Positions 15,970-24,782 of a stretch of DNA of 41,213 nt are shown piece by piece. Under the pieces are notes generated by a model. It was not told where the DNA came from and searched no databases. It saw only the letters and a list, made by a program, of their open reading frames with translations. A program made the position numbers and the translations under genes. The stretch covers positions 57,341 to 98,553 of the forward strand of contig VIAD01000012.1 in the NCBI GenBank assembly GCA_006546595.1, in the 5' to 3' direction. Position 1 is the first letter of the stretch, and the number at the start of each line of letters is the position of its first letter. The stretch is from Moraxellaceae bacterium AER2_44_116. GTDB lineage: Bacteria > Pseudomonadota > Gammaproteobacteria > Pseudomonadales > Moraxellaceae.

Positions 15970-16728
15970 ATGAATCGTACTCTTTATCAATTTCCCTTAT
16001 CTCATTACTGCGAAAAAGCACGTTGGATGCTCGATTTTAAAGATTTAGACTATTCGGTTAAAAATTTATTTCCTGCTGCCCATCGTCTAATGACCAAGTT
16101 ACGAGCGAATAGCGACACCGTTCCTCTGTTAAATGACGGTAAAGAGTGGATTGGCGACTCCACCGAAATTGCTTTTTATTTGGATGCCAAATATTTATTA
16201 AGACCCCTATTACCTTCTGACCCTGTATTACGTAGTCAAGTCGTTAGAATCGAAAATATCGCCGATAAAGCTGGGGTTCATGTTCGTCGTTGGATTTATG
16301 GTGAGATTTTAGATAATCCCGAAGTGATGGACGTGATGTTGAATGATTATGCCTATGCCAAACCTTTCAAAAAGTATTTAGCCCCACTAATGCGTAAAGG
16401 AATTATGCAGTTGTATCAAGTGACACCTGAAAAAACTGCTATTTCATTAGAGAAAATGTTAGAAGCGGTGCATTTATTAGAACAAATGCTACAGAACAAT
16501 GGTGGCCGTTATTTTGTCGGTAATAATTTGAGTTTGGCTGATATATCTGTGGCTTCACTATTTGCACCGATTTTATCTGTGCCTGATACCCCGTGGGAAA
16601 GTATTCAAACGCGTACTGAACTATTGCAAAAAGTCTATGATGATTTATTAGAGCGTCCATTTGGCCAATGGATTATGCGTGTTTATGCTGAGGAGAGGCA
16701 TGCCAAGGGCAATTGGCACGGTGATTGA
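15970..16728 (+). CDS. Glutathione S-transferase family protein
   Basis: 252 residues from ATG 15970; an upstream ATG (15931) is open but the AAAGG before 15970 and the family start (MNRTLYQFPLSHYCEKARW) favour the shorter form. Residues about 1-80 are a thioredoxin-like N-terminal domain in which SHYCEKAR supplies the active-site Ser/Cys and GDSTEIAFYLD the glutathione-binding SNAIxxYL-type motif. The helical C-terminal domain contains NNLSLADISVASLFAPI, the usual N-capping motif of GSTs. Substrate is not predictable. The gene runs between ychF and the MBL-fold gene on the opposite strand to both. Confidence 0.88.
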   Translation: MNRTLYQFPLSHYCEKARWMLDFKDLDYSVKNLFPAAHRLMTKLRANSDTVPLLNDGKEWIGDSTEIAFYLDAKYLLRPLLPSDPVLRSQVVRIENIADKAGVHVRRWIYGEILDNPEVMDVMLNDYAYAKPFKKYLAPLMRKGIMQLYQVTPEKTAISLEKMLEAVHLLEQMLQNNGGRYFVGNNLSLADISVASLFAPILSVPDTPWESIQTRTELLQKVYDDLLERPFGQWIMRVYAEERHAKGNWHGD

Positions 16729-16740
16729 TGAATGGGGTTT

Positions 16741-16767
16741 TTGGGGCAGGTTTCAAACCCGCCCCAA
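16741..16767. terminator. Strong hairpin between convergent GST and MBL-fold genes
   Basis: TTGGGGCAGGTTT (16741-16753) and AAACCCGCCCCAA (16755-16767) form a near-perfect hairpin just after the GST stop. There is no T-run on either side, so it may be an mRNA 3'-end stabiliser or a REP-like palindrome rather than a standard terminator. Confidence 0.5.
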
Positions 16768-16787
16768 TGTCGTTCGCCCTTAGTTTT

Positions 16788-17582
16788 TTAAGGGCAACGA
16801 TAATCTGCTTGTGTTAATAAATCAGTGCCACAGTCTAAATCAGAAATCCAATTCAAGAACAAGTCGATCTGATCTTTGCCTTTAAATGGTCGACCATGTT
16901 GCGGCACCATCATGTCAACATCCATATCACGCACCATATTCGCCCATAAACGGCTCACCCGTTTTGAACACATATAGCGTTGATGAAAACCACGCATACT
17001 AGGAATATGGGCGTAAAAATCTGTCACAGGCTTTTGTGCATCATCGACCATTGACGCGCCCATATCACCCGAAAATAAAATCTTGGAAATAGGATCGTAA
17101 AATTGGAAGTTGCCAACAGAGTGCAAAAAGTGGGCTGGTACTGCTTTGATGACGGTGTCACCGAATGGAATATCTTGACCACGATCAGGTAGTTCAATCA
17201 AACGGTCATTGAAATCATCGCGAATACGGTCACTCATAAAAGCAGAGGTTAGATGCGGTAAAAAGCGCGCCCACAACTTAGATGCCACAATTGTCGCACT
17301 ACTATGTACGAGCCAACGAGGCATTGAAGAAATAATGTCGGGGTCTTGGTGTGAGGCAATCACATAATCGAGGGAGTCTAAACGGATATGTTTCATCAAT
17401 TCAATGGTGAGTGGGGTATAGGTTAAATCACCGCCGGGATCAATGACTGCTGCATGTTTATCATGAATAATCAAAAATTGATTAGATTGAACGCCTTCAC
17501 CTTTGACTAAGGTCGAGAAGCTAATGCACTTGTGTCGGCCATTATCAAATAAAACATAAGCACTTGATGAACTCATTAACAT
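16788..17582 (-). CDS. MBL-fold diiron protein, flavodiiron-like without flavodoxin domain (ODP-like)
   Basis: 264 residues, metallo-beta-lactamase fold. Metal-site motifs follow the flavodiiron/ODP pattern: SHQDPD near residue 80 (His and acidic ligands of an HxExD-type motif, here HxDxD), HFLHSVGNF near 143 (His), LFSGDMG near 160 (bridging Asp), and VPQHGRPF near 229 (His). The flavodoxin domain of FprA is absent, as in oxygen-binding ODP chemoreceptor-type proteins. It probably binds oxygen or NO at a diiron centre; role in sensing or detoxification cannot be told. An internal ATG two codons in (17576) is an alternative start; neither has a clear ribosome binding site. It lies on the same strand as pth, downstream of it. 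Confidence 0.85.
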   Translation of the reverse strand: MLMSSSSAYVLFDNGRHKCISFSTLVKGEGVQSNQFLIIHDKHAAVIDPGGDLTYTPLTIELMKHIRLDSLDYVIASHQDPDIISSMPRWLVHSSATIVASKLWARFLPHLTSAFMSDRIRDDFNDRLIELPDRGQDIPFGDTVIKAVPAHFLHSVGNFQFYDPISKILFSGDMGASMVDDAQKPVTDFYAHIPSMRGFHQRYMCSKRVSRLWANMVRDMDVDMMVPQHGRPFKGKDQIDLFLNWISDLDCGTDLLTQADYRCP

Positions 17583-17686
17583 ATCTGCATGTGACTAGGG
17601 AGGAGGATATGCTAGCACTAAGATAGATTGAAAATGTGGTTATCAATCACAGGAATGCAATTTTTTCTTTGATATTGGTCAAGAAA

Positions 17687-18271
17687 TTAGGCTTTAAAGC
17701 CATTTAATTGATTCATTGCTTTGGCTAAGTCGCCACTTACCATGGCTACAGAGACATTGACGGCTGCCATAATCGCGGATTCAATTTTGTCTTGTTCTAT
17801 GCGTGGAGCTTTGGTTAACACATAATTCGACACCAGTTTGGCATCACCAGGGTGGCCAATACCAATGCGTAAACGATGAAAGTTATTTTGATTGCCTGAA
17901 CTGCTAATAATATCGCGTAGGCCATTATGACCGCCATGACCGCCGCCTGTTTTTAGGCGAATACTACCCGCAGGTAAATCAAGCTCATCGTGGGCGACTA
18001 AAATAGCATCTAAGGGGATTTTGAAGAAGTGAGCTAAGGCACTGACGGCTTGCCCTGAGCGATTCATAAACGTGGTGGGAATTAACAGACGAACTTCGTG
18101 GCCATTAATCGTGCCACGGCCAACTAAACCAAAATATTTAGCTTCAGGATTAAGGCGGATGTTATGTTCTGCAGCTAAAGCAGCCACAAACCACACACCC
18201 GCATTATGACGAGTTTGCGAATATTCTAAGCCGGGATTACCCAAACCAACAATTAATTGCAAACCCGCCAT
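17687..18271 (-). CDS. pth: Peptidyl-tRNA hydrolase
   Basis: 194 residues, standard length. The enzyme releases tRNA from peptidyl-tRNAs that dropped off the ribosome. Conserved residues are present: GLGNPGLEYSQTRHNAG (Asn and the catalytic His about residue 22), FMNRSGQAV (Asn about 70), HDELDLPAG (Asp about 95) and GGGHGGHNGLRDI (Asn about 116). It starts 14 bases after the rplY stop on the same strand, the usual prs-rplY-pth operon order. The last residues, NQLNGFKA, lie near 17687. Confidence 0.97.
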   Translation of the reverse strand: MAGLQLIVGLGNPGLEYSQTRHNAGVWFVAALAAEHNIRLNPEAKYFGLVGRGTINGHEVRLLIPTTFMNRSGQAVSALAHFFKIPLDAILVAHDELDLPAGSIRLKTGGGHGGHNGLRDIISSSGNQNNFHRLRIGIGHPGDAKLVSNYVLTKAPRIEQDKIESAIMAAVNVSVAMVSGDLAKAMNQLNGFKA

Positions 18272-18285
18272 GCTCGTTACTCAGC

Positions 18286-18864
18286 TTATGCTTTGTAAAC
18301 GTTAGCAATCGGTTGGTCATAATCGTGACCTTGCGATAACTGAGGTACTTCTACGCCTTCAGGTAATTTAATATCTGAAATGTGTAGTGTCGTGCCAACA
18401 TGCAACGCGCCCATATCGACTGTCAAGAACTCAGGTAAGTCTTTAGGATAACAGGCAATTTCAACATCACTCGCCGTAATGGCAATTGCACCACCTTCAG
18501 ATTTAACACCAATACAGGTCTCAAGGTTGATAAAGTGCAATGGCACACGCATCGTGATTTTGTGTTCCGCATCAACGCGCAAGAAATCAGCATGTAAAGG
18601 CTGATTTTTGACAGGGTGACGTTGCAATGCTTTTAACACCACTTGTTGCACTTGGCCATCAATCGTTAATGTCAAAATGTGAGAATAAAACGCTTCGCTT
18701 TCGAGAGCTTTAACCACATCTTTGAATGGCAAGGTGATGGATTGAGCGGGCTTAGCAGCACCATAAATAACAGCAGGCATTTGCTGAGCATGGCGAAGGC
18801 GGCGGCTCGCACCTTTCCCTTCGTCAGTGCGGCTTGTGCCTGTTAGGCTAAATGTTGCGGACAT
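18286..18864 (-). CDS. rplY: 50S ribosomal protein L25, long (Ctc/TL5-type) form
   Basis: 192 residues: an N-terminal L25 domain that binds 5S rRNA (residues about 1-95, including RTDEGKGASRRLRHAQQMPAVIYG) and a C-terminal beta domain (CIGVKSEGGAIAI through LPEGVEVPQL) as in the Ctc/TL5 general-stress form. E. coli L25 is only the first domain. A ribosome binding site GGAGA lies eight bases before the ATG. Position between prs and pth is conserved in gammaproteobacteria. Confidence 0.96.
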   Translation of the reverse strand: MSATFSLTGTSRTDEGKGASRRLRHAQQMPAVIYGAAKPAQSITLPFKDVVKALESEAFYSHILTLTIDGQVQQVVLKALQRHPVKNQPLHADFLRVDAEHKITMRVPLHFINLETCIGVKSEGGAIAITASDVEIACYPKDLPEFLTVDMGALHVGTTLHISDIKLPEGVEVPQLSQGHDYDQPIANVYKA

Positions 18865-18951
18865 AGGATGTCTCCAAAAATTCAGTATTTTGCGACCAAA
18901 TACTGAGGATTAACGGCAGGCAAAACACCTGCCATCAGAAACCAACGCGAC

Positions 18952-19902
18952 TTAGAACAGGTCAAACATCGCGCTGATAGATTCTTCATTATTAATACGG
19001 CGTACCGTTTCGGCCAATAAGGGCGATAACGACAATTGACGAATTTTACCACTGGCAATCGCTTCAGCCGACAGTGGAATGGTGTCAGTCACCACCAACT
19101 CATCCATTTCTGAATTAATAATGTTGTTAATGGCAGCACCCGACAAGACGGGGTGGGTACAATAGGCAACAACACGACGTGCACCATGTTGTTTTAACGC
19201 GGCAGCCGCTTTGCATAACGTGCCAGCTGTATCGACCATGTCATCAACAATCACGCAGTCACGACCCGTTACTTCGCCAATAATATGCATCACTTGTGAT
19301 TCATTGGCTTTAGCGCGACGTTTATCAATAATCGCTAAGTCAACTTCACCTAATTGTTTGGCAACCGCACGCGCACGCACGACACCACCGACATCAGGAG
19401 AGACGATCATTAAGTTATCAAAGGGTTGTTTTTGCAAATCGGTCAATAACACAGGCGAGCCATAGATGTTATCAACAGGAATATCAAAAAATCCTTGAAT
19501 TTGGTCAGCATGCAAGTCGATGGTGAGTACGCGGTCAATACCAACCGAGGTAATCATATCAGCAACGACTTTTGCGGTAATCGGTACACGGGCAGAGCGT
19601 GGACGACGATCTTGGCGTGCATAACCAAAGTAGGGAATAACGGCAGTAATACGACCCGCACTAGCACGACGCAACGCGTCAGCCATCACAATCAATTCCA
19701 TTAAATTGTCGTTGGTTGGCGCGCAGGTTGACTGAATAATAAAAACGTCTTTGCCACGTACGTTCTCGTTAATTTCCACTGAAATTTCGCCGTCAGAAAA
19801 ACGGTTAACTTGTGCAGAGCCTAACGGAATATGTAGATGGTCAACGACTTTTTTTGCAAGTTGGGGATTGGCATTGCCAGTAAAGACGACCAGATTGGGC
19901 AT
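18952..19902 (-). CDS. prs: Ribose-phosphate pyrophosphokinase
   Basis: 316 residues, full length. It makes PRPP from ribose 5-phosphate and ATP for nucleotide, histidine, tryptophan and NAD synthesis. Motifs: RFSDGEISVEI (about 34-44), ATP-binding region around YFGYARQDRR (about 94-103), DLHADQIQGFF (about 128-138), and the PRPP loop CVIVDDMVDTAGT (about 215-227). It lies directly downstream of tRNA-Gln on the same strand and upstream of rplY-pth, so the tRNA and these genes are likely co-transcribed at least in part. Confidence 0.98.
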   Translation of the reverse strand: MPNLVVFTGNANPQLAKKVVDHLHIPLGSAQVNRFSDGEISVEINENVRGKDVFIIQSTCAPTNDNLMELIVMADALRRASAGRITAVIPYFGYARQDRRPRSARVPITAKVVADMITSVGIDRVLTIDLHADQIQGFFDIPVDNIYGSPVLLTDLQKQPFDNLMIVSPDVGGVVRARAVAKQLGEVDLAIIDKRRAKANESQVMHIIGEVTGRDCVIVDDMVDTAGTLCKAAAALKQHGARRVVAYCTHPVLSGAAINNIINSEMDELVVTDTIPLSAEAIASGKIRQLSLSPLLAETVRRINNEESISAMFDLF

Positions 19903-19924
19903 TTTTCTTTACACTTATAGAAGA

Positions 19925-19999
19925 TGGTAGGGGTGGCTGGATTCGAACCAACGCATGGCGGGATCAAAACCCGCTGCCTTACCGCTTGGCGACACCCCT
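19925..19999 (-). tRNA. tRNA-Gln (anticodon TTG), CCA encoded
   Basis: The minus-strand sequence begins AGGGGTG (acceptor arm) and continues TCGCCAAGC GGTAAGGC, the D-arm of bacterial tRNA-Gln. The anticodon stem GCGGG/CCCGC encloses the loop TTTTGAT, so the anticodon is TTG (reads CAA). The T-arm contains GGTTCGAATCC, the 3' acceptor arm is CACCCCT, the discriminator is A, and CCA is encoded. Total 75 bases. It sits between ispE and prs, the conserved gammaproteobacterial position. Confidence 0.97.
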
Positions 20000-20015
20000 A
20001 GAGCGTTGCGACTTG

Positions 20016-20855
20016 CTAGCCGCTTTGTGTGATAAGCCTTAATGCTTGATGAGTCGGTGATACATTTTTTGCTTGAGCAACAAACCCTTGAAAGGGACAA
20101 ATACTTAATAGTGTTTGAGCGTACTCTCGCGTATCACAGTGAAGAAAGACACAAGAACCTGTTCCTGTCAGTTTTGCTTCACCGTACTGTCTCAACCAAG
20201 ACAAGGCATTCCGAACCGCAGGATAAAGCTCTGTGACGATGCTTTCGCAGTCATTTCGACCACCGTGCGCTTCGGAGGCCGCTACTTTAATGGGGAGTGA
20301 GTCCCTTGTCAACGCTGGATGTGAAAAAATTTCACGAGTGCTTATTTCGCAAGCAGGTTTGAGTATTAAATACACACTTTCGGGTAAATTTAGTGGGGTA
20401 AGCTGTTCGCCAATGCCTTCAGCCCACGCTGAGTGGCCATAAATAAAAATAGGAACATCTGCGCCAAGCGTTAAACCTAACTCCGCCAGTTGCGTTAATG
20501 ACCAATTAAGCTGCCATAAAACGTTTAAGGCGAGTAAAGTGGTTGCGGCATTCGATGAGCCGCCGCCAATACCACCACCCATTGGTAAAATTTTATCGAG
20601 CGTAATGTCTGCGCCTAAAGAGCAAGAGCTGGCTTGTTGCAAAGTGAGTGCGGCTCTCACAATTAAGTTTTGTTCGTGCGGCACGCCAACAAGTTGCGGT
20701 GTCAGCGTGATGGTCGAGTCTTGTCGTAAAGAAAAATGAAGTGTGTCGCTATAATCTAGGAATTGAAAAAGGGTCTGTAGGTTATGGTAGCCATCAGCAC
20801 GCCGACCTGTAATGTGTAAAAACAGGTTGAGTTTGGCGGGTGATGGCAGGCTCAT
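20016..20855 (-). CDS. ispE: 4-diphosphocytidyl-2-C-methyl-D-erythritol kinase
   Basis: 279 residues from ATG 20855. IspE is the GHMP-family kinase of the MEP isoprenoid pathway and phosphorylates CDP-ME at the 2-hydroxyl. Motifs: SPAKLNLFLHITGRRADGYH (substrate side, catalytic Lys near residue 8), the glycine-rich ATP loop LPMGGGIGGGSSNAA near residue 92, LGADVPIFIYG with the catalytic Asp near 131, and TGTGSCVFL near the C-terminus. An upstream TTG at 20867 overlaps the lolB stop and is less likely because relatives begin close to the SPAKLNL motif. It is downstream of lolB and upstream of tRNA-Gln on the same strand, in the usual order. Confidence 0.96.
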   Translation of the reverse strand: MSLPSPAKLNLFLHITGRRADGYHNLQTLFQFLDYSDTLHFSLRQDSTITLTPQLVGVPHEQNLIVRAALTLQQASSCSLGADITLDKILPMGGGIGGGSSNAATTLLALNVLWQLNWSLTQLAELGLTLGADVPIFIYGHSAWAEGIGEQLTPLNLPESVYLILKPACEISTREIFSHPALTRDSLPIKVAASEAHGGRNDCESIVTELYPAVRNALSWLRQYGEAKLTGTGSCVFLHCDTREYAQTLLSICPFQGFVAQAKNVSPTHQALRLITQSG

Positions 20856-20863
20856 TGAGGCGA

Positions 20864-21526
20864 TCAAAGCGATTTATTCCACTCACTGACTAATACTGTC
20901 ATGGACAGATTAGGGCCTGTAATGACGAGCTTTTGAGGTAATAAGTCGGTGTTGACGTGTCGATAGTTTTTGAAGTCAGCTTGCCAAGCACCTTCGAGCA
21001 CGCTTTGTAAATTGCCATTTTCGCTGTAAATGTGATCAGCATTCGTGGTGGCCGATTTGCCTTCTAGCCAGCTTTTGAGGTAAGAAACGGGCGCAGTCCA
21101 GCCAAAGGCTTGTTCAAACAGTGATTCGGGGCTATCAGACTCTAGATGACCCACTTGGGCGTTTTCTAAAATTACTCCATTTTCTGTGCCTAGTAAAATC
21201 GTTCGCCCTTGTCCAAGAGGTCCAGTTAGGGTAATACGATAATTATCGGCATTTTGCTGCCACACAAAATAGGCACTACCCCCTTTTTTTTGGCCATCCG
21301 CATCAAGCATTTTGACGGAAAATTTGCCAGTTGCTGTCCAAACGCTGGGGGCGGCAACAACGGGGAATACGGCGGTGTCAACATCCGACTGAATCTCAAT
21401 CTCAGTGGGTATGGCGGCGGCAACAGGTGTAGGAATTTTGTAAGGCGTTTTTAAGGCCAACACGGTGGACTGACTGGCACAACCACTCAACATCATTAAA
21501 GTAGCTGCGGTGCAAATAATTCTCAC
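20864..21526 (-). CDS. lolB: Outer-membrane lipoprotein LolB
   Basis: 220 residues from GTG 21526. LolB accepts lipoproteins from the periplasmic carrier LolA and inserts them in the outer membrane. The signal (V/M)RIICTAATLMMLSGC carries a clear lipobox, with Cys about residue 16. The mature region has the LolB pattern VWTATGKFSVK, GPLGQGRTILLG and AFGWTAPVSYLKSWLEG. An ATG at 21541 is open, but GTG 21526 sits two bases after the stop of the upstream TPR gene with GGGAG eight bases before it. That gives a normal short lipoprotein signal and a stop-start arrangement typical of coupled genes. Confidence 0.93.
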   Translation of the reverse strand: MRIICTAATLMMLSGCASQSTVLALKTPYKIPTPVAAAIPTEIEIQSDVDTAVFPVVAAPSVWTATGKFSVKMLDADGQKKGGSAYFVWQQNADNYRITLTGPLGQGRTILLGTENGVILENAQVGHLESDSPESLFEQAFGWTAPVSYLKSWLEGKSATTNADHIYSENGNLQSVLEGAWQADFKNYRHVNTDLLPQKLVITGPNLSMTVLVSEWNKSL

Positions 21527-21528
21527 GC

Positions 21529-23211
21529 TTATTTCTCCCATAGGGCGCGGTGCTTTAACACGGATTCACTGTTGGGTTTTTTACTCAGCATTTGTTGCCA
21601 CATTTTTTTGGCTTCTGCTTTGTAACCACTCACCCACAAAATTTCAGCTAAGTGCAAACCAATTTCCTCATCATGATTGGAGGCAACAAATGCTTGCTTA
21701 ATATACGTTAATGCTTCAAATAAATGCCCTTGTTTGTACAACAACCAGCCGATACTGTCGATAATAGCGGGATCATTCGGTTTTAACTTGAATGCGCGTC
21801 GCAAATACGGCTCGGCTTCGGCTAAACGGTCGGTTTTATCAACGAGAGTGTAGCCAAACGCATTCATGTAACTTGGGTTGTTGGGATCTCGTCTGAGCAA
21901 TTCTCGCATATCTAGCTCGAATTGTGCCAGTTCTTGACGCTTATCAGACATTAAAGCACGGCTAAACAGCAATAAATTGTCATTAGGGAACTTTTGAATG
22001 GCTTCTAATAGTAGCGTGTAGGCCGTTTCTGCTTGTTGATTGTCGCTTAAAAGCTCCACTTCTAAGGCGTAAAGCGTATTGGCTAACTCGGGATGTTGTT
22101 GCCGAGCTTCTGCGAGTTGCTGACGGGCTTCACTCATTCGATTGCTTTTTATGCGTAAGGTAGCCAGTTCGATTTGCGCGCTTAAATAACGGTCGCCGTC
22201 GGTAATTAAGACGAAATAATTTTCAGCCTCACTGAGTTTATTCTGCCTTTTGGCAATCATCGCCAAATAGTAATACGCTTCATCTTCGTTGGTTTGCAGC
22301 GTAATCAGTTTATTGAAGCTAATAATAGCCGATTCATCATGTTTATTGTCGTAGGCTAATAATGCGTGCATTAACAGCATTTCGCGATTGTTAGGTAAGA
22401 TTTTTACCAGTTGTGACAGCTTGTTTTCGGCCGCATGATAATCTTTAATGGCAATCAATGCCCGTGCATAGTGCAGGTTCAATTGTTGGCTTTTAGGATT
22501 ACTGGTTAATGCTTCTTCGAGCACTTTAACGGCTTTTTTCTCTTGCTTATTTAGCGTTAACAAACGCGCTTCTAGTAAAGTAATCGGCACACTATTGGGG
22601 TTTTTCTCATGGGCTTTTTCCATGTAAGTTAACGCAGTCTTGTAGTCGCCATTTTCACCCACCAATAGGCCATGTGCAAACAGTAAATGGCCGTTATTGG
22701 GGTAGCTGCTTTCTAAGTTAGATAACGCATTTAAAAGCTGTTTTCGGCCTTCCGCATTGGCAGGATAGGCGTTGAGAAATAAGGTTTCTAAATCCGCTTC
22801 GGGTTCTAGCATGAGTAGTCGATCAATTGCTTGAATGGCTTCGTCATATTGCTGTTGTTTCAATGCTTGGTAGGCTAATTGATAAAATGATTTACTTTTG
22901 TCAGGGTTAAGACTTGCCCATTGTTTCGCCAACGGCAGAGCGGTTGTGCTGTCTTGTAAATAATTGGCAATTTGTAGCGCACGTTCGGTTAGCCCATCAT
23001 CTTGAGTTTCTTTGGCTTGTTGGGCGTATTCTTGTAGGGCGAGTGGTGCTTGATTACGCACTAAGGCCATTTCAGCTAATAGCAGGCTATAGAGAGTCTC
23101 ATAACGAAATGAGGGTACAACGGTTGTTGTGCTGTTGACACTCGCATGACTACAAGAAATCGCAGTCAATATGCCCAACGTCGTCAGATAGCGATTAAAT
23201 AGAGACAACAT
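21529..23211 (-). CDS. TPR-repeat protein with N-terminal export signal
   Basis: 560 residues from ATG 23211; a longer reading to 23283 would bury the signal MLSLFNRYLTTLGILTAISC. That signal ends in TAISC, which could be a lipobox (Cys20) or a simple Sec site. The rest is a solenoid of about twelve tetratricopeptide repeats (for example EAIQAIDRLLMLEPEADLE, then AEPYLRRAFKLKPNDPAIID). TPR genes occupy this position, directly upstream of lolB and divergent from hemA, in many Pseudomonas-type genomes. A periplasmic or outer-membrane scaffold role is likely; partners are not known. Translation is coupled to lolB through the overlapping ribosome binding site. Confidence 0.9.
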   Translation of the reverse strand: MLSLFNRYLTTLGILTAISCSHASVNSTTTVVPSFRYETLYSLLLAEMALVRNQAPLALQEYAQQAKETQDDGLTERALQIANYLQDSTTALPLAKQWASLNPDKSKSFYQLAYQALKQQQYDEAIQAIDRLLMLEPEADLETLFLNAYPANAEGRKQLLNALSNLESSYPNNGHLLFAHGLLVGENGDYKTALTYMEKAHEKNPNSVPITLLEARLLTLNKQEKKAVKVLEEALTSNPKSQQLNLHYARALIAIKDYHAAENKLSQLVKILPNNREMLLMHALLAYDNKHDESAIISFNKLITLQTNEDEAYYYLAMIAKRQNKLSEAENYFVLITDGDRYLSAQIELATLRIKSNRMSEARQQLAEARQQHPELANTLYALEVELLSDNQQAETAYTLLLEAIQKFPNDNLLLFSRALMSDKRQELAQFELDMRELLRRDPNNPSYMNAFGYTLVDKTDRLAEAEPYLRRAFKLKPNDPAIIDSIGWLLYKQGHLFEALTYIKQAFVASNHDEEIGLHLAEILWVSGYKAEAKKMWQQMLSKKPNSESVLKHRALWEK

Positions 23212-23404
23212 AATAGTCAAAAACCCGTAAAAATGAACTGACGAGACATCCTGTGTTTGGCTGCTTTGAAGTGCCGCCAACAAAATAGCACATATGAAGT
23301 CATGATTTTGTTAAGTGTCGCAAGCTCTGTATAGGCTGTCGAGTGTATTTCCGTTAGCGGTATATGGATGATGGGCATTTTCATAGGTGTCAGACGGATG
23401 TTAA

Positions 23405-23433
23405 TTGAAAAAAAACAGCTTATCGCGCACAAT
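23405..23433 (+). promoter_or_regulatory. Candidate sigma70 promoter of the hemA operon
   Basis: TTGAAA (23405-23410), 17-base spacer, CACAAT (23428-23433): five of six and four of six matches to consensus. It sits 35 bases upstream of ATG 23469 in the divergent TPR/hemA intergenic region. Confidence 0.4.
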
Positions 23434-23468
23434 ATCACCCCCTAGCTCTATCGTCGTTGCTCCCGCGT

Positions 23469-24725
23469 ATGGGTTTTATCGCGCTCGGTATCAATCATAA
23501 AACGGCTTCTGTCAATTTACGCGAAAAAGTTGCGTTTTTGCCAGAGTCTTTAGCTCACGCGTTGCAATCTGCTTGCGCGAGTACGGGCGTGTCTGAATTG
23601 GCGATTTTGTCAACGTGTAATCGCACCGAGTTTTATGGTTGGAGCGATGATAAGCAAGCGATTATTCAGTGGTTAAGCCAGCAGCGTCAATTATCACTCA
23701 GCGAATTACAATCCTCTATTTATTTCTACGAAGAAAAAGAAGCCCTCCGCCATTTGATGCGTGTTGCGTCGGGTTTAGATTCGATGGTGTTGGGTGAACC
23801 ACAAATTTTTGGCCAAGTGAAAGTGGCCTATCAACATGCACAACAAGCAGGCACGATTGGTCAGCAGCTTGATCGGGTGTTTCAGCAAACGTTTTCCGCC
23901 GTGAAACGTGTTCGTACCGATACCGCTATTGGAGCTAATGCCGTTTCAATAGGATTTGCTGCGGTACAGTTAGCGCGTCAAATTTTTACCGATTTTCAAC
24001 AAGCAAAAGCTTTATTAGTGGGCGCAGGCGAAATGATTGGCTTGGTGGCGAAGCATCTAAAAGAGCAAGGTGTTCAGCATATTACTATTGCCAATCGCTC
24101 CTTAGAACGTGCGGAAGCATTGGCGGCAGAGTTGGGCGGTGCTGAAACGGTGTTGTTGTCTGATTTAGCGGAAGTTTTACATCACGCCGATATCGTGATT
24201 AGTTGTACAGGTAGTCAGTTGCCTATTATTGGCAAAGGCATGGTGGAGCGGGCATTAAAAAAACGGCGTTATCAGCCCATATTTATGGTGGATATTGCTG
24301 TTCCGCGCGATATTGAGCCTGAAGTTAATGAACTTGATGACGTTTATTTGTACACAGTCGATGACTTAGAAAGCACGATTGAAGAAAACCGTCGCGCCCG
24401 TCAACAAGCTGCAGCCGAAGCTGAAACCTTAATTGAACAATGTGCCGCCCAGTTTGTTCAAGAACAACGTGCTCAAGCAGCGAAAGGTTTAGTGTTGGCC
24501 TATCGACAACAAGTTGAAGAAGTCCGACAAGCAGAAATGGTTAAAGCGCAACAATGGTTAGCGCAAGGTTTGAGTCCAAATGACGTATTAGAGCGATTAA
24601 CGCGTAATTTAGCGAATAAACTGATGCACACGCCCTGTGTGCAGTTAAAAGAGGCCGCCGCGACTAATCAGCATCAAAAATTAGCGTGGTCTGCCGATTT
24701 GTTAGGTATTCATCTTGAGGACTAA
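23469..24725 (+). CDS. hemA: Glutamyl-tRNA reductase
   Basis: 418 residues from ATG 23469; an in-frame TTG at 23457 is rejected because relatives begin MxxxALGINHKTA. HemA reduces glutamyl-tRNA(Glu) to glutamate 1-semialdehyde, the first step of C5 tetrapyrrole synthesis. The nucleophilic Cys is in LSTCNRTEFYG (about residue 50). LGEPQIFGQVKVAY marks the catalytic domain, LLVGAGEMIGLVAKHL (about 182-197) the NADPH-binding domain, and the C-terminal helical dimerisation domain follows (ARQQAAAEAETLIEQC). Basic charge near the N-terminus is limited to HKT and REK, the segment that in enterobacteria confers haem-regulated proteolysis. First gene of hemA-prfA-prmC-moeB. Confidence 0.97.
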   Translation: MGFIALGINHKTASVNLREKVAFLPESLAHALQSACASTGVSELAILSTCNRTEFYGWSDDKQAIIQWLSQQRQLSLSELQSSIYFYEEKEALRHLMRVASGLDSMVLGEPQIFGQVKVAYQHAQQAGTIGQQLDRVFQQTFSAVKRVRTDTAIGANAVSIGFAAVQLARQIFTDFQQAKALLVGAGEMIGLVAKHLKEQGVQHITIANRSLERAEALAAELGGAETVLLSDLAEVLHHADIVISCTGSQLPIIGKGMVERALKKRRYQPIFMVDIAVPRDIEPEVNELDDVYLYTVDDLESTIEENRRARQQAAAEAETLIEQCAAQFVQEQRAQAAKGLVLAYRQQVEEVRQAEMVKAQQWLAQGLSPNDVLERLTRNLANKLMHTPCVQLKEAAATNQHQKLAWSADLLGIHLED

Positions 24726-24782
24726 TGCTGATTAACACGTTAAACAGGTTAATGGCTAGCGTTCTAATTCTGAGGAAAGTTA

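Noticed and set aside
19915..20015. Possible integration scar at tRNA-Gln
   Set aside because: I saw no repeated copy of the tRNA 3' end nearby and no integrase; flanking genes ispE and prs keep the conserved order.
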